Of a DNA stretch of 64,000 bases, positions 47,160-57,308 are shown piece by piece (within the stretch, counting starts at the first letter, position 1; each line of letters opens with the position of its first letter). A program made the position numbers and the translations under genes. Below the pieces are notes generated by a model. The model was not told the origin of the DNA. It searched no databases and saw nothing but the letters and a program-made list of their open reading frames with translations. The DNA is from Centrapalus pauciflorus (taxonomy: Eukaryota; Streptophyta; Magnoliopsida; Asterales; Asteraceae): contig JAANYP010000388.1 in NCBI GenBank assembly GCA_020465985.1, positions 32,440 through 96,439 on the forward strand. The letters are read 5' to 3'.

Positions 47160-47664
47160 ATCGGTGCAGCATACGATTTGGAGAAGGAAAAGAAATCCTT
47201 GTAGGAAACAGGAAAACCAACTTGTACTCGATTGACCTAGCCTCCATTAATCTGAAAAAGGATGTCTGCTTAATGTCAAAAGCAACATCTAAAACAGCTT
47301 GGCTATGGCATCGTCGTCTTTCACATCTGAACCTTAACAAATTAACCAACCTAGCAAAGGTGGGTTAGTTAAAGGGCTACCAACTCTCAAATTTCAAAAG
47401 GAGCAGTTGTGAGCCGCTTGTGAAAAAGGAAAGATGACTAGAGCTTCACACAAGTCCAAATCAGAAGACTCTTCAACGAGAGCACTGGAACTGCTACATA
47501 TGGATCTGTGTGGACCATGAGAGTACAAAGTATAAACAAGAAAAGATATGTATTTGTAATAGTCGACGACTACTCACGATACACATGGGTTTTCTTCCTG
47601 CGGTCCAAATCTGATGCTACCGAAATCATTATAGACTTCATCCAAAAAATTCAAGTAAAGTTGC
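47160..47664 (+). pseudogene. Element F pol continued: pre-integrase and integrase start
   Basis: After the G insertion the F frame continues: SIRFGEGKEILVGNR, LYSIDLAS, then WLWHRRLSHLN with the integrase H..H, and a CxxC-like region (ACEKGK-type, frameshifted) near 47410. HMDLCGP holds the first catalytic Asp, followed by a short deletion and frameshift. FVIVDDYSRYTWVFFLRSKS is recognisable near 47550-47610. At 47664 element E begins, cutting F before the second catalytic Asp. No later part of F is in the window. Confidence 0.85.
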
Positions 47665-48304
47665 TGTTGGTACACCCTGTGTGACGATAGCAGTCTAAGT
47701 GTACAAGCATTTTGGTTCAAGTAATATTACAAAGTATTGGATATTTGATGTATGTGTTTATATATGTTTGATAGTTATTGATTGTGTGTTTGAACTTGAT
47801 GTAATGTATTACAAGAAGTTCAAACATAAAATCCAAAGATTAAGTCAAATATAAGTTGAATCATATAATCAAATATTAGTTGAACATGAGAAATTCGAAT
47901 TTAGTGACAAATTCGAATTTAACATAGAGGCAGATTTGAATGTGATGTATAGGGTAGATTCGAGAGTGTCTAGGGGACAAACTCGAATGGGCCTTGGGCC
48001 TGATTCGAGTTTGGCCCATGACAAACTCGAATGAGCCTCTATAATTAGGGATTAACTCGAATCATTAGGAGACTTTTGCAGAATTTGTGTGAGATAAAGC
48101 AAAAGGGCGATCTCGAGTTTATCACTATTGTGAGTGTTGTTTCGGAGAGAATCATCTTGTAGGAGCGTTCGTGTTCGTCCGTACAGCGTGTTGATAGTCT
48201 CCGTGTTCCGTGTGAGAATTGTTTCCGTCAAGCTGTTAACGAGGATTCCGCACTCGTTGACGGTGTCGCGTCTAGATAGATATGTGTAGAGTCAAGACCT
48301 TACA
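47665..48304 (+). repeat. 5' LTR of element E
   Basis: 640 bp, TGTTGGTACACC...AAGACCTTACA, followed by AG and the PBS. It contains several ATTCGAATTTA and CTCGAATGGGCC/ATTCGAGTTTGGCCC words at about 47890-48075. Confidence 0.82.
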
Positions 48305-48306
48305 AG

Positions 48307-48318
48307 TGGTATCAGAGC
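48307..48318 (+). promoter_or_regulatory. Primer-binding site of element E
   Basis: TGGTATCAGAGC, a perfect initiator tRNA-Met type site. Confidence 0.95.
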
Positions 48319-48539
48319 CTAAGGGGTGTTCTTCGTGTTCATAAAGATACATCCTAGGTTTCTTGACGCTTTTGGACGGTTAATCTCACAAGTTTTTGGT
48401 GTTTTTCGAGCTTATCAAATTGGGATCCGGGAAATACTTTGTTGTTTTTCACGTTTTTGATCGAAATCAATATTTTTCTTTGTAAAAATATTGATTTAAT
48501 CTGTAAAACGTTAAAAAAATCGACGTATTAGCCGTTTCT

Positions 48540-48870
48540 CGAATTTGCGGCGCTCGAATCTGTTAGGAGTCATTAGGGTTTTGCTTAGTTTCGAGTCTAA
48601 CCAAATATCCACTCCTTTCGAGTTTGCTAAAGAGTGTTTCGAGTTTAGAGTGTTCGAGTTTGATTCGAGTTTGGACTAAAGTCGAGAAGGGGCTTCGAGT
48701 TTGACTGGGGTTCGATATTGACTGTTATTCGAATTTGCTTGGACTTTCGAGTTTGGAGACCTTCGAATTTGTCACCTATTTCGAATTTAATTGAATCTAA
48801 GAACTTAAATCGAATTTAATCCCAAATAGGTTTAAACTTAATTATATTCGAATTTACCTAAATTCGAAAG
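48540..48870 (+). repeat. TTCGAGTTT/TTCGAATTT cluster in the E leader
   Basis: More than a dozen CTCGAA, TTCGAGTTT and TTCGAATTT words in 330 bp directly upstream of gag. They are less regular than the C and F arrays. Confidence 0.75.
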
Positions 48871-48932
48871 AATTAACTTAAATTAATTTCGAATTAAAAT
48901 TATTAAGTTAAAATTCAATTACCTTTGAAACA

Positions 48933-51763
48933 ATGACAAATCTTCAACGGTTTCTAGAAACGGATCATGAGGTCGGGAAAGCTAATACTCTGCCTAAGCT
49001 GATGAAACTTGAAGACTATTACTGGTGGAAAGATCGGTTTGCCGATTTTGTGTGTTTCAACGACATGCGTATGTGGATATGTATCGACGAGGGATACATT
49101 CCACCAACTGCTGAGATAGAGGGGCGACAGAAGGTTGTCACGTATTCGAAAATTAAGGACGATGACAAAAAGCTGTTTGAAGCTGAGAACCGCGCATACG
49201 CTATCATACGAATGGCGTTACGTCAGGACATACTACACACATTCCGCAATCAAAAGACATCTTAGGAGCTTTGGGAGACGTTGGAAAAGAGGTGTGAGGG
49301 TAATCCGAGGGTTCGGAGGAAGCGTATGGAGTTGTTGAAACAACAATTTGTGATTTTCAAGGCTTTGAAGGATGAAAAGCTGGACGACACCATCACACGC
49401 TTTTATCATCTGCTGACAGAGCTTGAGAGTCATGACATTGAGTATAGCGACACAGAAAAGAATAATAAGCTTCTTGATGCCTTTCCAGCCAAATGGGCGA
49501 TGTACGTGGCTATGATTAAGCTTGATGAGGATAAGTACTATACTCAATCTCTGGAGGATGTGGTGGGAACGTTGAGGGCTTATCATTTCGAGCTACTGAA
49601 GGCCGAAACGGATTATGAACAAGTCAAATCCAGCCATGTATTTTGGAAAATCAAAACCTTCAGTGGCAGCTGATATGAAGACTGCTACAGCCTTCTTCAC
49701 CGGAGAAACGTCGTCACCAGCAGAGCCTGACGACGCACAGAATAGAGCTTTCTTATGGTTTGGTAGACCGGAAGAACAGCAACATCAGGAAACACAGGCT
49801 TCAACATCTCAGGGCTACTCTAAGATGCCCATGAGCGCTAAATCGGCCGAAGAACATTTAAATTTATTGGCATCATTTGTGGCCGCATATGGGAACTGCG
49901 TTCAGGGAAAAATAAACGATCCTGCACTCTGGGATGAAGATTATGATCAGGTAGACCCTGATGACCTTGAGGAGATGGATCTCAAATGGCAACTGGCCAT
50001 GGTAACCCAACGGGTTAAGCGATTCATCAAGCGCACAGGAAGAAATCTGAGTATGAATAACAAAGGGATTGGCTTTGATAAGTCCAAGGTCAAATGCTAC
50101 AACTGTCAAGGCTTGGGACACTTCGCCAGAGAGTGTCAGAGACCGAAGGTAGATAATTACCAAGGGCAGAATCAGAATCAAGGACAGTATCAGAACCAAT
50201 CTCAACAGAGATATCTTCCGAGCACATCATCCAGTCAAGCAAACATAGCTGGTCTGTTATCTAACGTCACATCAGACAGACAGCTGGACGGTACTTACGA
50301 CTGGAGCTCACATCCGGAATCTAAGGCTAGAGCCTTTATGGCTGAAGTCACTGAGAGTGGATGTGAAGGAGAAGTCGGATGATCAGACGCTTATGGAGTT
50401 TGCCGCTCAAATGGCCAACGTCGAATCAGATCATACAAAGGTAAGTCTGAATTTCCCTCTTTTCCATGACTTATGTATTTTATGTGCTACTTCTAACGAC
50501 AGGTTGAATCTAGTACTAGAATCACATAAAAATATATCTGCTCAAAATGAATCATTAAAATCGGATAACGCTAGTCTGATTGATATTCAGCAAGATCTTA
50601 GGGATAAGCTTAAGGCTGATGCACAAGATGTCATAGTTCTAAAAGACAAGCTAAGTGAGCAGTGTGTTAGATTAGAACTGATGTATGAGCATGTCGAGGC
50701 CTTGACCAAAGATCTTAAGATCAAAGAAGTAGAGCTAGCTGAAACTAAGGTGAATGTAGCTGAGGCTAATAGTAAGCTAGAAAAGTTTAGGAACTCAAGT
50801 CTGAACCTAGGGAAAGTTTTAGATGCTCAACGCCAATCTAAAAAGCCTGTAGGTCTAGGATTTCATGAGATTCCTCCACCTTTTAATGCCAACTATGTGC
50901 CTCAACCTCTAGACAAAACTGAGAAATCAGTAGACTTAGAGGAAATACCTGCACCAGTGTCTGAGCCTGTAAAAGAAAATAGACCTAAGGTGACTGATAC
51001 AACTGTCAAGATTAAGAAAGTCAAATTTGTGTCCTCCTCTAGTGAAACACCTGTAGGAAAACATAAAATTGATTTTAATGATCAGGATGATGAACCAGTC
51101 ACTATAGATACACAAAAAGAACCAGACACTAGTGAGACACCTAAGTCTAAGGGCACACATAAGAAGTCCATTGACAAGATGTCTTGCTTTAGATGTCTTG
51201 AAAAGGGGCATGTTGCTTCTAACTGTCCGCTTAGAAAAATTGACATTCCACCTAAGACAGGGAAGCCAACACAAACTAAGCCTTCAACAAGTGTGGCGAG
51301 CACTAGTAGTTCTCAGAGTACCGAGAAAACTGTGCAGGCTACACCAAAACGAGTTGTGAAACAAATACCGGTGAAGGTTGGACCAAAAGAGGTGATTAGG
51401 ACTAATTCACCAAATCGAGTCATTAATCAATCTAGGTCTGGACCTCAACAATAATATAGGAGCACAACACCTAGCAGAGCATACACTCCGGTTAGGTCAC
51501 ACACTCCTGTTAGACATCACACACCGGTTAGAGCTCAGTGATCTCAATCTGAAATGCAATATAATCGTAATTATTCAAGAGCTCCACCACAAATGCCTAC
51601 TCAAAGGCAAAGAGTGAATTTACATCACTCGGCACCACAACAAACTCCAGTTCAACGACCCAAGTCACCTGAAAGGCGAGATGGGTATTTGAAAGAGTTT
51701 AGGTATGTGGACGAGAATGGTATAACCAAGTCAGTTATGGCTTGGGTTACCCGTGATAACTAA
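48933..51763 (+). pseudogene. Gag of element E (two zinc knuckles, lightly broken)
   Basis: Starts at ATG 48933 (TNLQRFLETDHEVGKAN). The capsid region includes DYYWWKDRFADFV, LWETLEKRCEGN and ITRFYHLLTELE. An in-frame TAG at 49263-49265 and frameshifts near 49640 and 50365 break it. The PDDLEEMDLKWQ block precedes the first knuckle CYNCQGLGHFAREC (about 50095). After a Gln/Asn-rich stretch and FMAEVTES comes a long coiled-coil (50450-50820), GLGFHEIPPPFN, a second knuckle CFRCLEKGHVASNC (about 51182), and a Pro/Arg-rich tail ending MAWVTRDN and TAA at 51761-51763. Other stops lie at 51452 and 51541. The arrangement matches B Gag throughout. Confidence 0.87.
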
Positions 51764-51784
51764 CCTATTTTCTTTCATGTGCAG
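50441..51784 (+). other. Predicted phase-0 intron between E Gag and protease
   Basis: The donor AAAG|GTAAGT at 50440/50441 is a full match to the 5' splice consensus. The acceptor TTTCTTTCATGTGCAG ends at 51784, with a branch-point word ACTAAC (51759-51764) about 20 nt upstream. Length is 1344 nt, exactly 448 codons. The upstream exon ends on a codon boundary in the frame 50357-on, and protease starts on one at 51785, so splicing would join Gag to protease in frame. It would remove three stops, the coiled coil and the second knuckle. B has a donor and acceptor at the same places. No RNA evidence is available. Confidence 0.45.
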
Positions 51785-54700
51785 GAGATAACCACAGGTC
51801 CAAACAACAAATGGTTCGTTGACAGTGGATGCTCCAGGCACATGACAGGGGAAAGAAGTCTCCTTACAGACTTCAAGGGTGGGAATCGGGGATTTGTATC
51901 ATTCGCGGGAAACAAGGGAGGAAACATCACGGGTACTGGAGTGGTCACTAATGGGACGATCAAGTTGGATCAAGTTTATCACGTTGATAAACTGGTTCAC
52001 AATCTCATTAGTGTATCTCAAATCTGTGACAAGAAGAATTCAGTGCTATTCACTGACACTGAAGCGTTGGTGCTAAAACCGGGGTTCAAGATTCCTGAAG
52101 AGTGGATATTGATGCTGGCACCAAGGAAGAATGACTTGTACATGCTCGATATGAACAAGCCGGAATCTTCGATGGGTCCAATCTGTTTATTGTCTAAAGC
52201 TTCGGAGACTGAATCAGTTTTGTGGCACAGACGCATGGCACACTTGCACCTAAGAAAAATGAACTATATAATGAAAAATGGGTTGGTGCAAGGTGTGCCT
52301 ATGAAGAGTTTTCAGTTCGAGGATAAGTGTCTACCATGCAAGAAGGGCAAACAACATAAGAAGGCACACAAATCCAAGACTCAGAACTCCATCACTACCA
52401 CATTCGATTTGCTGCATATGGACCTCTTTGGACCAATCAACAAAAGGAGTATAGGTGGTAGTTGGTATTGTTTAGTTATCACTGACGATTACTCACGATT
52501 TTCTTGGGTTTTCTTTCTAGGTACAAAGGACGAGACGGCTTCCAAGCTCATCGGGTTCTTAGACCAAGTGGAGAATTCCTATGGAACACGGGTTAAAAGG
52601 ATTCGTAGTGATAATGGAACTGAATTTAAAAACACTGTAATTGGTGTATATTGCCTCTCAAAGGGCATAGTGCATCAATTTAGTGCACCCTATGAGACAC
52701 AACAAAATGGGGTGGCCGAACGAAAGAACAGGACATTGATTGAGGCAGCTAGGACTATGCTTTCGGATTCAAGGCTTCCTACCATGTTTTGGGGGGAGGC
52801 AGTGAATACCGCATGTCATATTTTAAACCGGGTCCTAACTGTCAAATCTTGAACAAAACCTGTTATGAAATTTTGAATAAACGGCCACCTAATTTAACTG
52901 GTTTCGAACCGTTTGGGGTACCATGTACTTTATTGCGAACAAAACATCAACCTAAGTTTGGTGAAAAGGCTGACGAAGGATACTTCCTAGGTTATGTGCC
53001 AAACTCACCAAACAAACGGGTTTTTAACAAAACTAATGGTACAGTAGAGATTGTGTATAACATTGAAGTCACAAGTTATACACATGAACCCCAAACAGGT
53101 CTGGAATGGATATTTGACTATGATAAATTGTTTGAGTCATTTAACATTCCTCTGGATGAAAATGCAGGTACGATCGAAAAGGACATGGCGACGTTGAATC
53201 TGAATGACGAAGGTCATACCTTTCCGAGGACTACATTTCAATCCACATCCGAGCCTACTTCGACTGAAGATGGATCTCCAGAAGTCACTGATCCAGAAGC
53301 ACTTTCAACTGAGAATCAAACTCAGACAACAAATTCCAACTCTGAGGAAACTGTCCACGAGGAGGAAAATGTGGAATCTGAGGATATTCCCCCATTAGGT
53401 GAAATAGGATCTAACTTAGGAGATAATCTGAGAGTTGACGAGATAGAGACATCTAGGATCAACAAGAACCATCCTATAGAAAGCATCATAGGAAATCCTA
53501 ATGAGGGTGTGAGGACTAGGAGTAGTTTAAATAACAACATTGTGTTGTTGTCAATGATAAATGACTCCGAGGCCTATCATACCTGCCTCTATTCTTGATT
53601 CATCTCGCAAGTAGAGCCGAAAAATGTGTAAATGGCACTAAAGGATAACTCCTGGGTTGAAGCGATGCAGAAAGAACTCTCTCAGTTTAGGAAACTAGAA
53701 GTCTGGGAGTCAGTTCCATTACCTCGAGGGGAAATAGCAATAGGAACCAAATGGGTTTTTAAGTGCAAAAGAGACGATCGAGGTATAGTCACTCGCAACA
53801 AAGCTAGGTTAGTTGTAAAGGGTTTCAACCAAGAGGAGGGAATCGATTACAATGAGGTGTTTGCGCCAGTAGCAAGGCTGGAAGCAATTCGTTTGTTTCT
53901 GGCTTTTGCATCCTTCAAGGGCTTTAAGGTATATCAACTAGATGTTAAGAGTGCTTTCCTCAATGGGAAAGTGAAGGAACTGGTGTATGTAGAACAGCCG
54001 CCCGGGTTTACAGATCCGAAATATCCAGATAGAGTATATCGTTTAGATAAGGCTCTGTATGGATTGCATCAAGCACCAAAGGCGTGGTACGAGACTTTAT
54101 CCAACCATCTGTTAGAGAACGGGTTTGAAAGGGATAGGATAGATAGTACGCTGTTCGTTAAGCGAAAGGGAGAACACTTCATCTTGGTACAAGTGTACGT
54201 CGATGATATCATCTTTGGATCCTCAGACGAACAAATGTGCAAGGATTTTGAGAAGGTGATGAAGTCAAAATTTGAGATGAGTGCAATGGGTGAGTTGAAT
54301 TTCTTTTTGGGGTTGCAAGTTAACCAGAAGAAGGAATGAATGTTTATCCATCAAACTAAGTATGTCTATGACATATTAGAGCGCTTCGGGATGGAAGGGA
54401 CGAAACTAACAGCTCATTTCAGCACGCCGATTCAAGTGAATCACAATCTCAGACCGGGTACTGAAAGTGATACCGATGTGGATCCGACGTTATATCGGGC
54501 CATGATTGGATCACTTATGTATTTAACTGCTTCAAGACCTGACATCATGTTTACTGTGTGTATTTGTGCTACGTTTCAAGCTAATCCGAAAGAGATGCAT
54601 ATGAAAGCTGTGAAACGGATTCTACGATACCTCAAGTCGAAACCGAAGCTGGGACTTTGGTATCACGCGGAGGGAGATCTAGAGTTGGAGGCGTTCACGG

Positions 54701-55152
54701 ATTCAGACTACGGAGGATGCAGCTTGACGCGCAAGTCAACAACTGGAGGTTGTCAATTCCTTGGGGGGAGACTCGTTTCCTGGCAGTGCAAGAAACAGAC
54801 GTCGGTAGCCGTGTCAACGTGCGAGGCCGAGTATGTTGCTGCTAGTAGTTGCTGCTCACAGGTTCTGTGGATACAACAACAATTGCGGGATTGCGATTTG
54901 GCTTACACTCAAACTCCTATTAGGATAGATAACCAATCTACAATTGCTATAACTAATAATCCAGTTAAACACAATAAAACAAAGCAAATAGACATAAGGC
55001 ATCATTTTATACGTGATTGTGCTGAAAAGAACTTAATCAAGTTGGTAAAAGTGGCAACGGACGATAATAATGCTGATTTATTTACCAAAGCCTTTGATAA
55101 GTCACAGTTTGAGTATTTGATTCAACTAAATGGAATGTGTAACCCAGAGTAA
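51785..55152 (+). pseudogene. Pol of element E: PR-IN-RT-RNaseH (few lesions)
   Basis: Protease site VDSGCSRHMTG (Asp at 51821) intact. The integrase has WHRRMAHLH and CLPCKKGK for zinc, then HMDLFGP, RSDNGTEF and TQQNGVAERKNR; all three acidic residues are present. A frameshift near 52845 separates the integrase C-terminus, which continues to 53598. Stops TGA 53596-53598 and TAA 53629-53631 precede the RT (53632 on) with YVDDIIFGSSDE; TGA at 54337-54339 splits RT from RNase H. RNase H (54340-55152) has DSDYGGCSLTRKSTTGGC and CEAEYVAASSCCS and ends GMCNPE. Overall the copy is young enough that each lesion is easy to see. Confidence 0.92.
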
Positions 55153-55720
55153 ATTGACCTTAGTAGAAGTTTTATTTCCTTTTATAGCTGTAGTCTTTCT
55201 TTCTTTTTATAGTAAGTTTGCTAAATTAGGAGAGTTTCTATTTTTAGTAAGTTAGTAGGTTATTTTATTTTCTTGCTATTTCTTATGAAAAACAAAAGAA
55301 AAAAGAGAGAAAACCATAAAAAAAATTCAAAAAAAGAGAATATCAGAAAAAGAGTTAAGTCTTAGATGCATAGGTTCAAAGTGATGAAAATTAGCACAGT
55401 CGTTACAAACTCTAAGTGTTTAGGCTTTCACACATAATGTACCTAAAATTCTAAGTGTTATACTTTATTTTAGTTTGATGTGTTGGTAGGCATAATACAT
55501 ATAGGGAGTCTCAAGGCTAATAAAATATTCAAGAAAAAGTCAAACGTGTCACTAACTTAGATGTATGACCAATCGGTCTTAAGTTTTATGTACGAGACAT
55601 ACAAACTTTGAGTATAAATGAGGTACGCAAACTTTCTGGGGATGTATAGCAACATCAAATACATCTTAAAATGGAAAGCATAGAAAAATCATACAGAATT
55701 GAGAGTCAAAAACACGTAAC

Positions 55721-55880
55721 TCTGTTGTACGTAAGTACAGACCTGTTGCCTCTGTTTTGATTCGGGTTAGCAAGATAAGTCGCTTTGTTGTACATCGGTA
55801 CAGACCTGTCACCGCTGTCTTGCTAGCTTTAAAAATAAACCTTAAGTCAAACTAAGACACTTTGTTGTATGTAAATACAG
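55721..55880 (+). repeat. Three hairpin repeats TGTAY-N4-RTACAGACCTGT
   Basis: TGTAC GTAA GTACA (from 55726), TGTAC ATCG GTACA (from 55789) and TGTAT GTAA ATACA (from 55866), each followed by GACCTGT and a CT/G-rich tail ending in TGT. The third copy changes both sides of one base pair, so the 5 bp stem is kept. Confidence 0.7.
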
Positions 55881-56534
55881 ACCTGTGTCCGGTGTTTATC
55901 TTTTAAAGAAAGTTTGCAAATACCAAAAAGTTAGAATCATTGTCTGTATGCCTTGATCATAAAAGTATATCTATGTCTGAGTCACATAAGATAATTTCAT
56001 GATAAATAAAAATGCCAAGGGATATTCCGAAATGTAGCATGTTTAAAGGGGTAAATACCAACAATCGGCTAGAAATGTATGTCACGCCAAACAATCAAAG
56101 GGATCAAAAATTCCTAAGTGTGAAAGTTTAAATACTGAAAGTGCGTATCTGACACCGCTATCTGATTGAACCTTTCTTTGACTATGCTCGTCAAAAATAT
56201 TTTGTTTAGTGTTTAGCATAGGTAGTAATCTTAAATAATTATGTAGTTTAGTCTAAGTTTAATTTTTGTTCAAAATTTTAATTATAATTTAATTTAATTT
56301 TATCTTTATTTTAGTTTTATTTTATTTTTCTTTATTGTATTTTATTTTTAATTTTAATTTTACTTAGGAAAAAGGTCAAAAATTACTGAGGGTGCATTCA
56401 TAGTTGAATAAAATAACCATTGCGTGAAAATCTTGTGCTTAGGGTAAAAGATTTGGCATAGTTTACTCCGTTACACGATAAGGTTGAAAAAGTTAAATTT
56501 ATTTCAAAAATTTTTTGAAATTTTCAAAGTTTCA

Positions 56535-57155
56535 GGGTGAATTCGAGTTAAAGCTAAACTCGAATATGGCAGGGCTCGAATCTGTCAGTAGATTCGAAAA
56601 TGACATTAAACTCGAATGTTGGTGGTATAAATAGGTCAACAGTGATGGTCATAACTCACCTGTCTTCGAATCTATACCTTCGAGTTTGTCATAGCGATTT
56701 CGAATCTATTCTCGAGTTTGCCGTTTTCAAGATACCCACTATTTGTCGAGTTTCTATTCGTTTGGGTTCGATACTACCAGTAGATCTAGGTATAACCAAG
56801 TGTATTGTACAAGATTTAGGTAGTTTTATACTCCATTTAGGCCAAAATCATTGGAATTTGAAGTTTTATTGGTAGAAAGTTTGTTTTTCAAAATTACAAA
56901 CTTTGAACCGGTGAAAAGTCAAATTAAATACAAATATCATTGATTAGAACCTAGTAGGACTAATAGATATGATTTTCTGAGTCTAACATGGTTAAAATCA
57001 TGGATTTTTGTGATGATGGTGGCCGACTCCTTCGAGTTTGTTCATGGCCAGTCTCGAGTTTGTCAGTAAACTCGAATAGGACATTAAACTCGAATGGGTC
57101 ATCAAACTCGAATAGATGTTCATTCGAATCTGATGTTCGAGTTTGTCATTATATT
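56535..57155 (+). repeat. TTCGAG/CTCGAA cluster upstream of the E aORF
   Basis: About 20 TCGA-centred words (ATTCGAGTT, AACTCGAAT, TTCGAATCT) in both orientations. It overlaps the putative aORF promoter and leader. Confidence 0.75.
56626..56634 (+). promoter_or_regulatory. TATA box upstream of the E aORF
   Basis: TATAAATAG in the context GGTGGTATAAATAGG, about 675 nt before the aORF ATG. A and B also have TATA-type boxes before their aORFs. Confidence 0.45.
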
Positions 57156-57283
57156 TGAATTATTTAATTTAAATTTAAATTACACTTGTAAAAATTCATA
57201 AGTGTTGGATTTTGTCCTTATACAAGTTCAAAATAAAACAACTTTGAATTTAAACAAGTTTATTCATTCTTAATAATTCTAAT

Positions 57284-57306
57284 ATTTTATTTGATATATC
57301 GTGCAG
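57284..57306 (+). promoter_or_regulatory. Splice-acceptor-like tract directly before the E aORF
   Basis: A branch-like TTCTAAT (57277-57283), a T-rich run and CGTGCAG ending at 57306, two bases ahead of ATG 57309. This would let a spliced leader place the aORF start near an mRNA 5' end. Confidence 0.45.
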
Positions 57307-57308
57307 AC

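Larger units (their letters stand above)
55153..57283 (+). other. 2.1 kb spacer between pol and aORF of E
   Basis: There is no supportable ORF. It contains three short hairpin repeats (55721-55880), an A/T-rich run (56220-56360), a TATA box (56626-56634) and a TTCGAG/CTCGAA-rich part (56535-57155). It is probably the regulatory region of the downstream third ORF. Confidence 0.6.

Noticed and set aside
57291..57308. Upstream TTG start for the E aORF
   Set aside because: The six extra codons lie in the pyrimidine/CAG tract; plant initiation at TTG is unlikely and B's aORF start aligns with the ATG at 57309.
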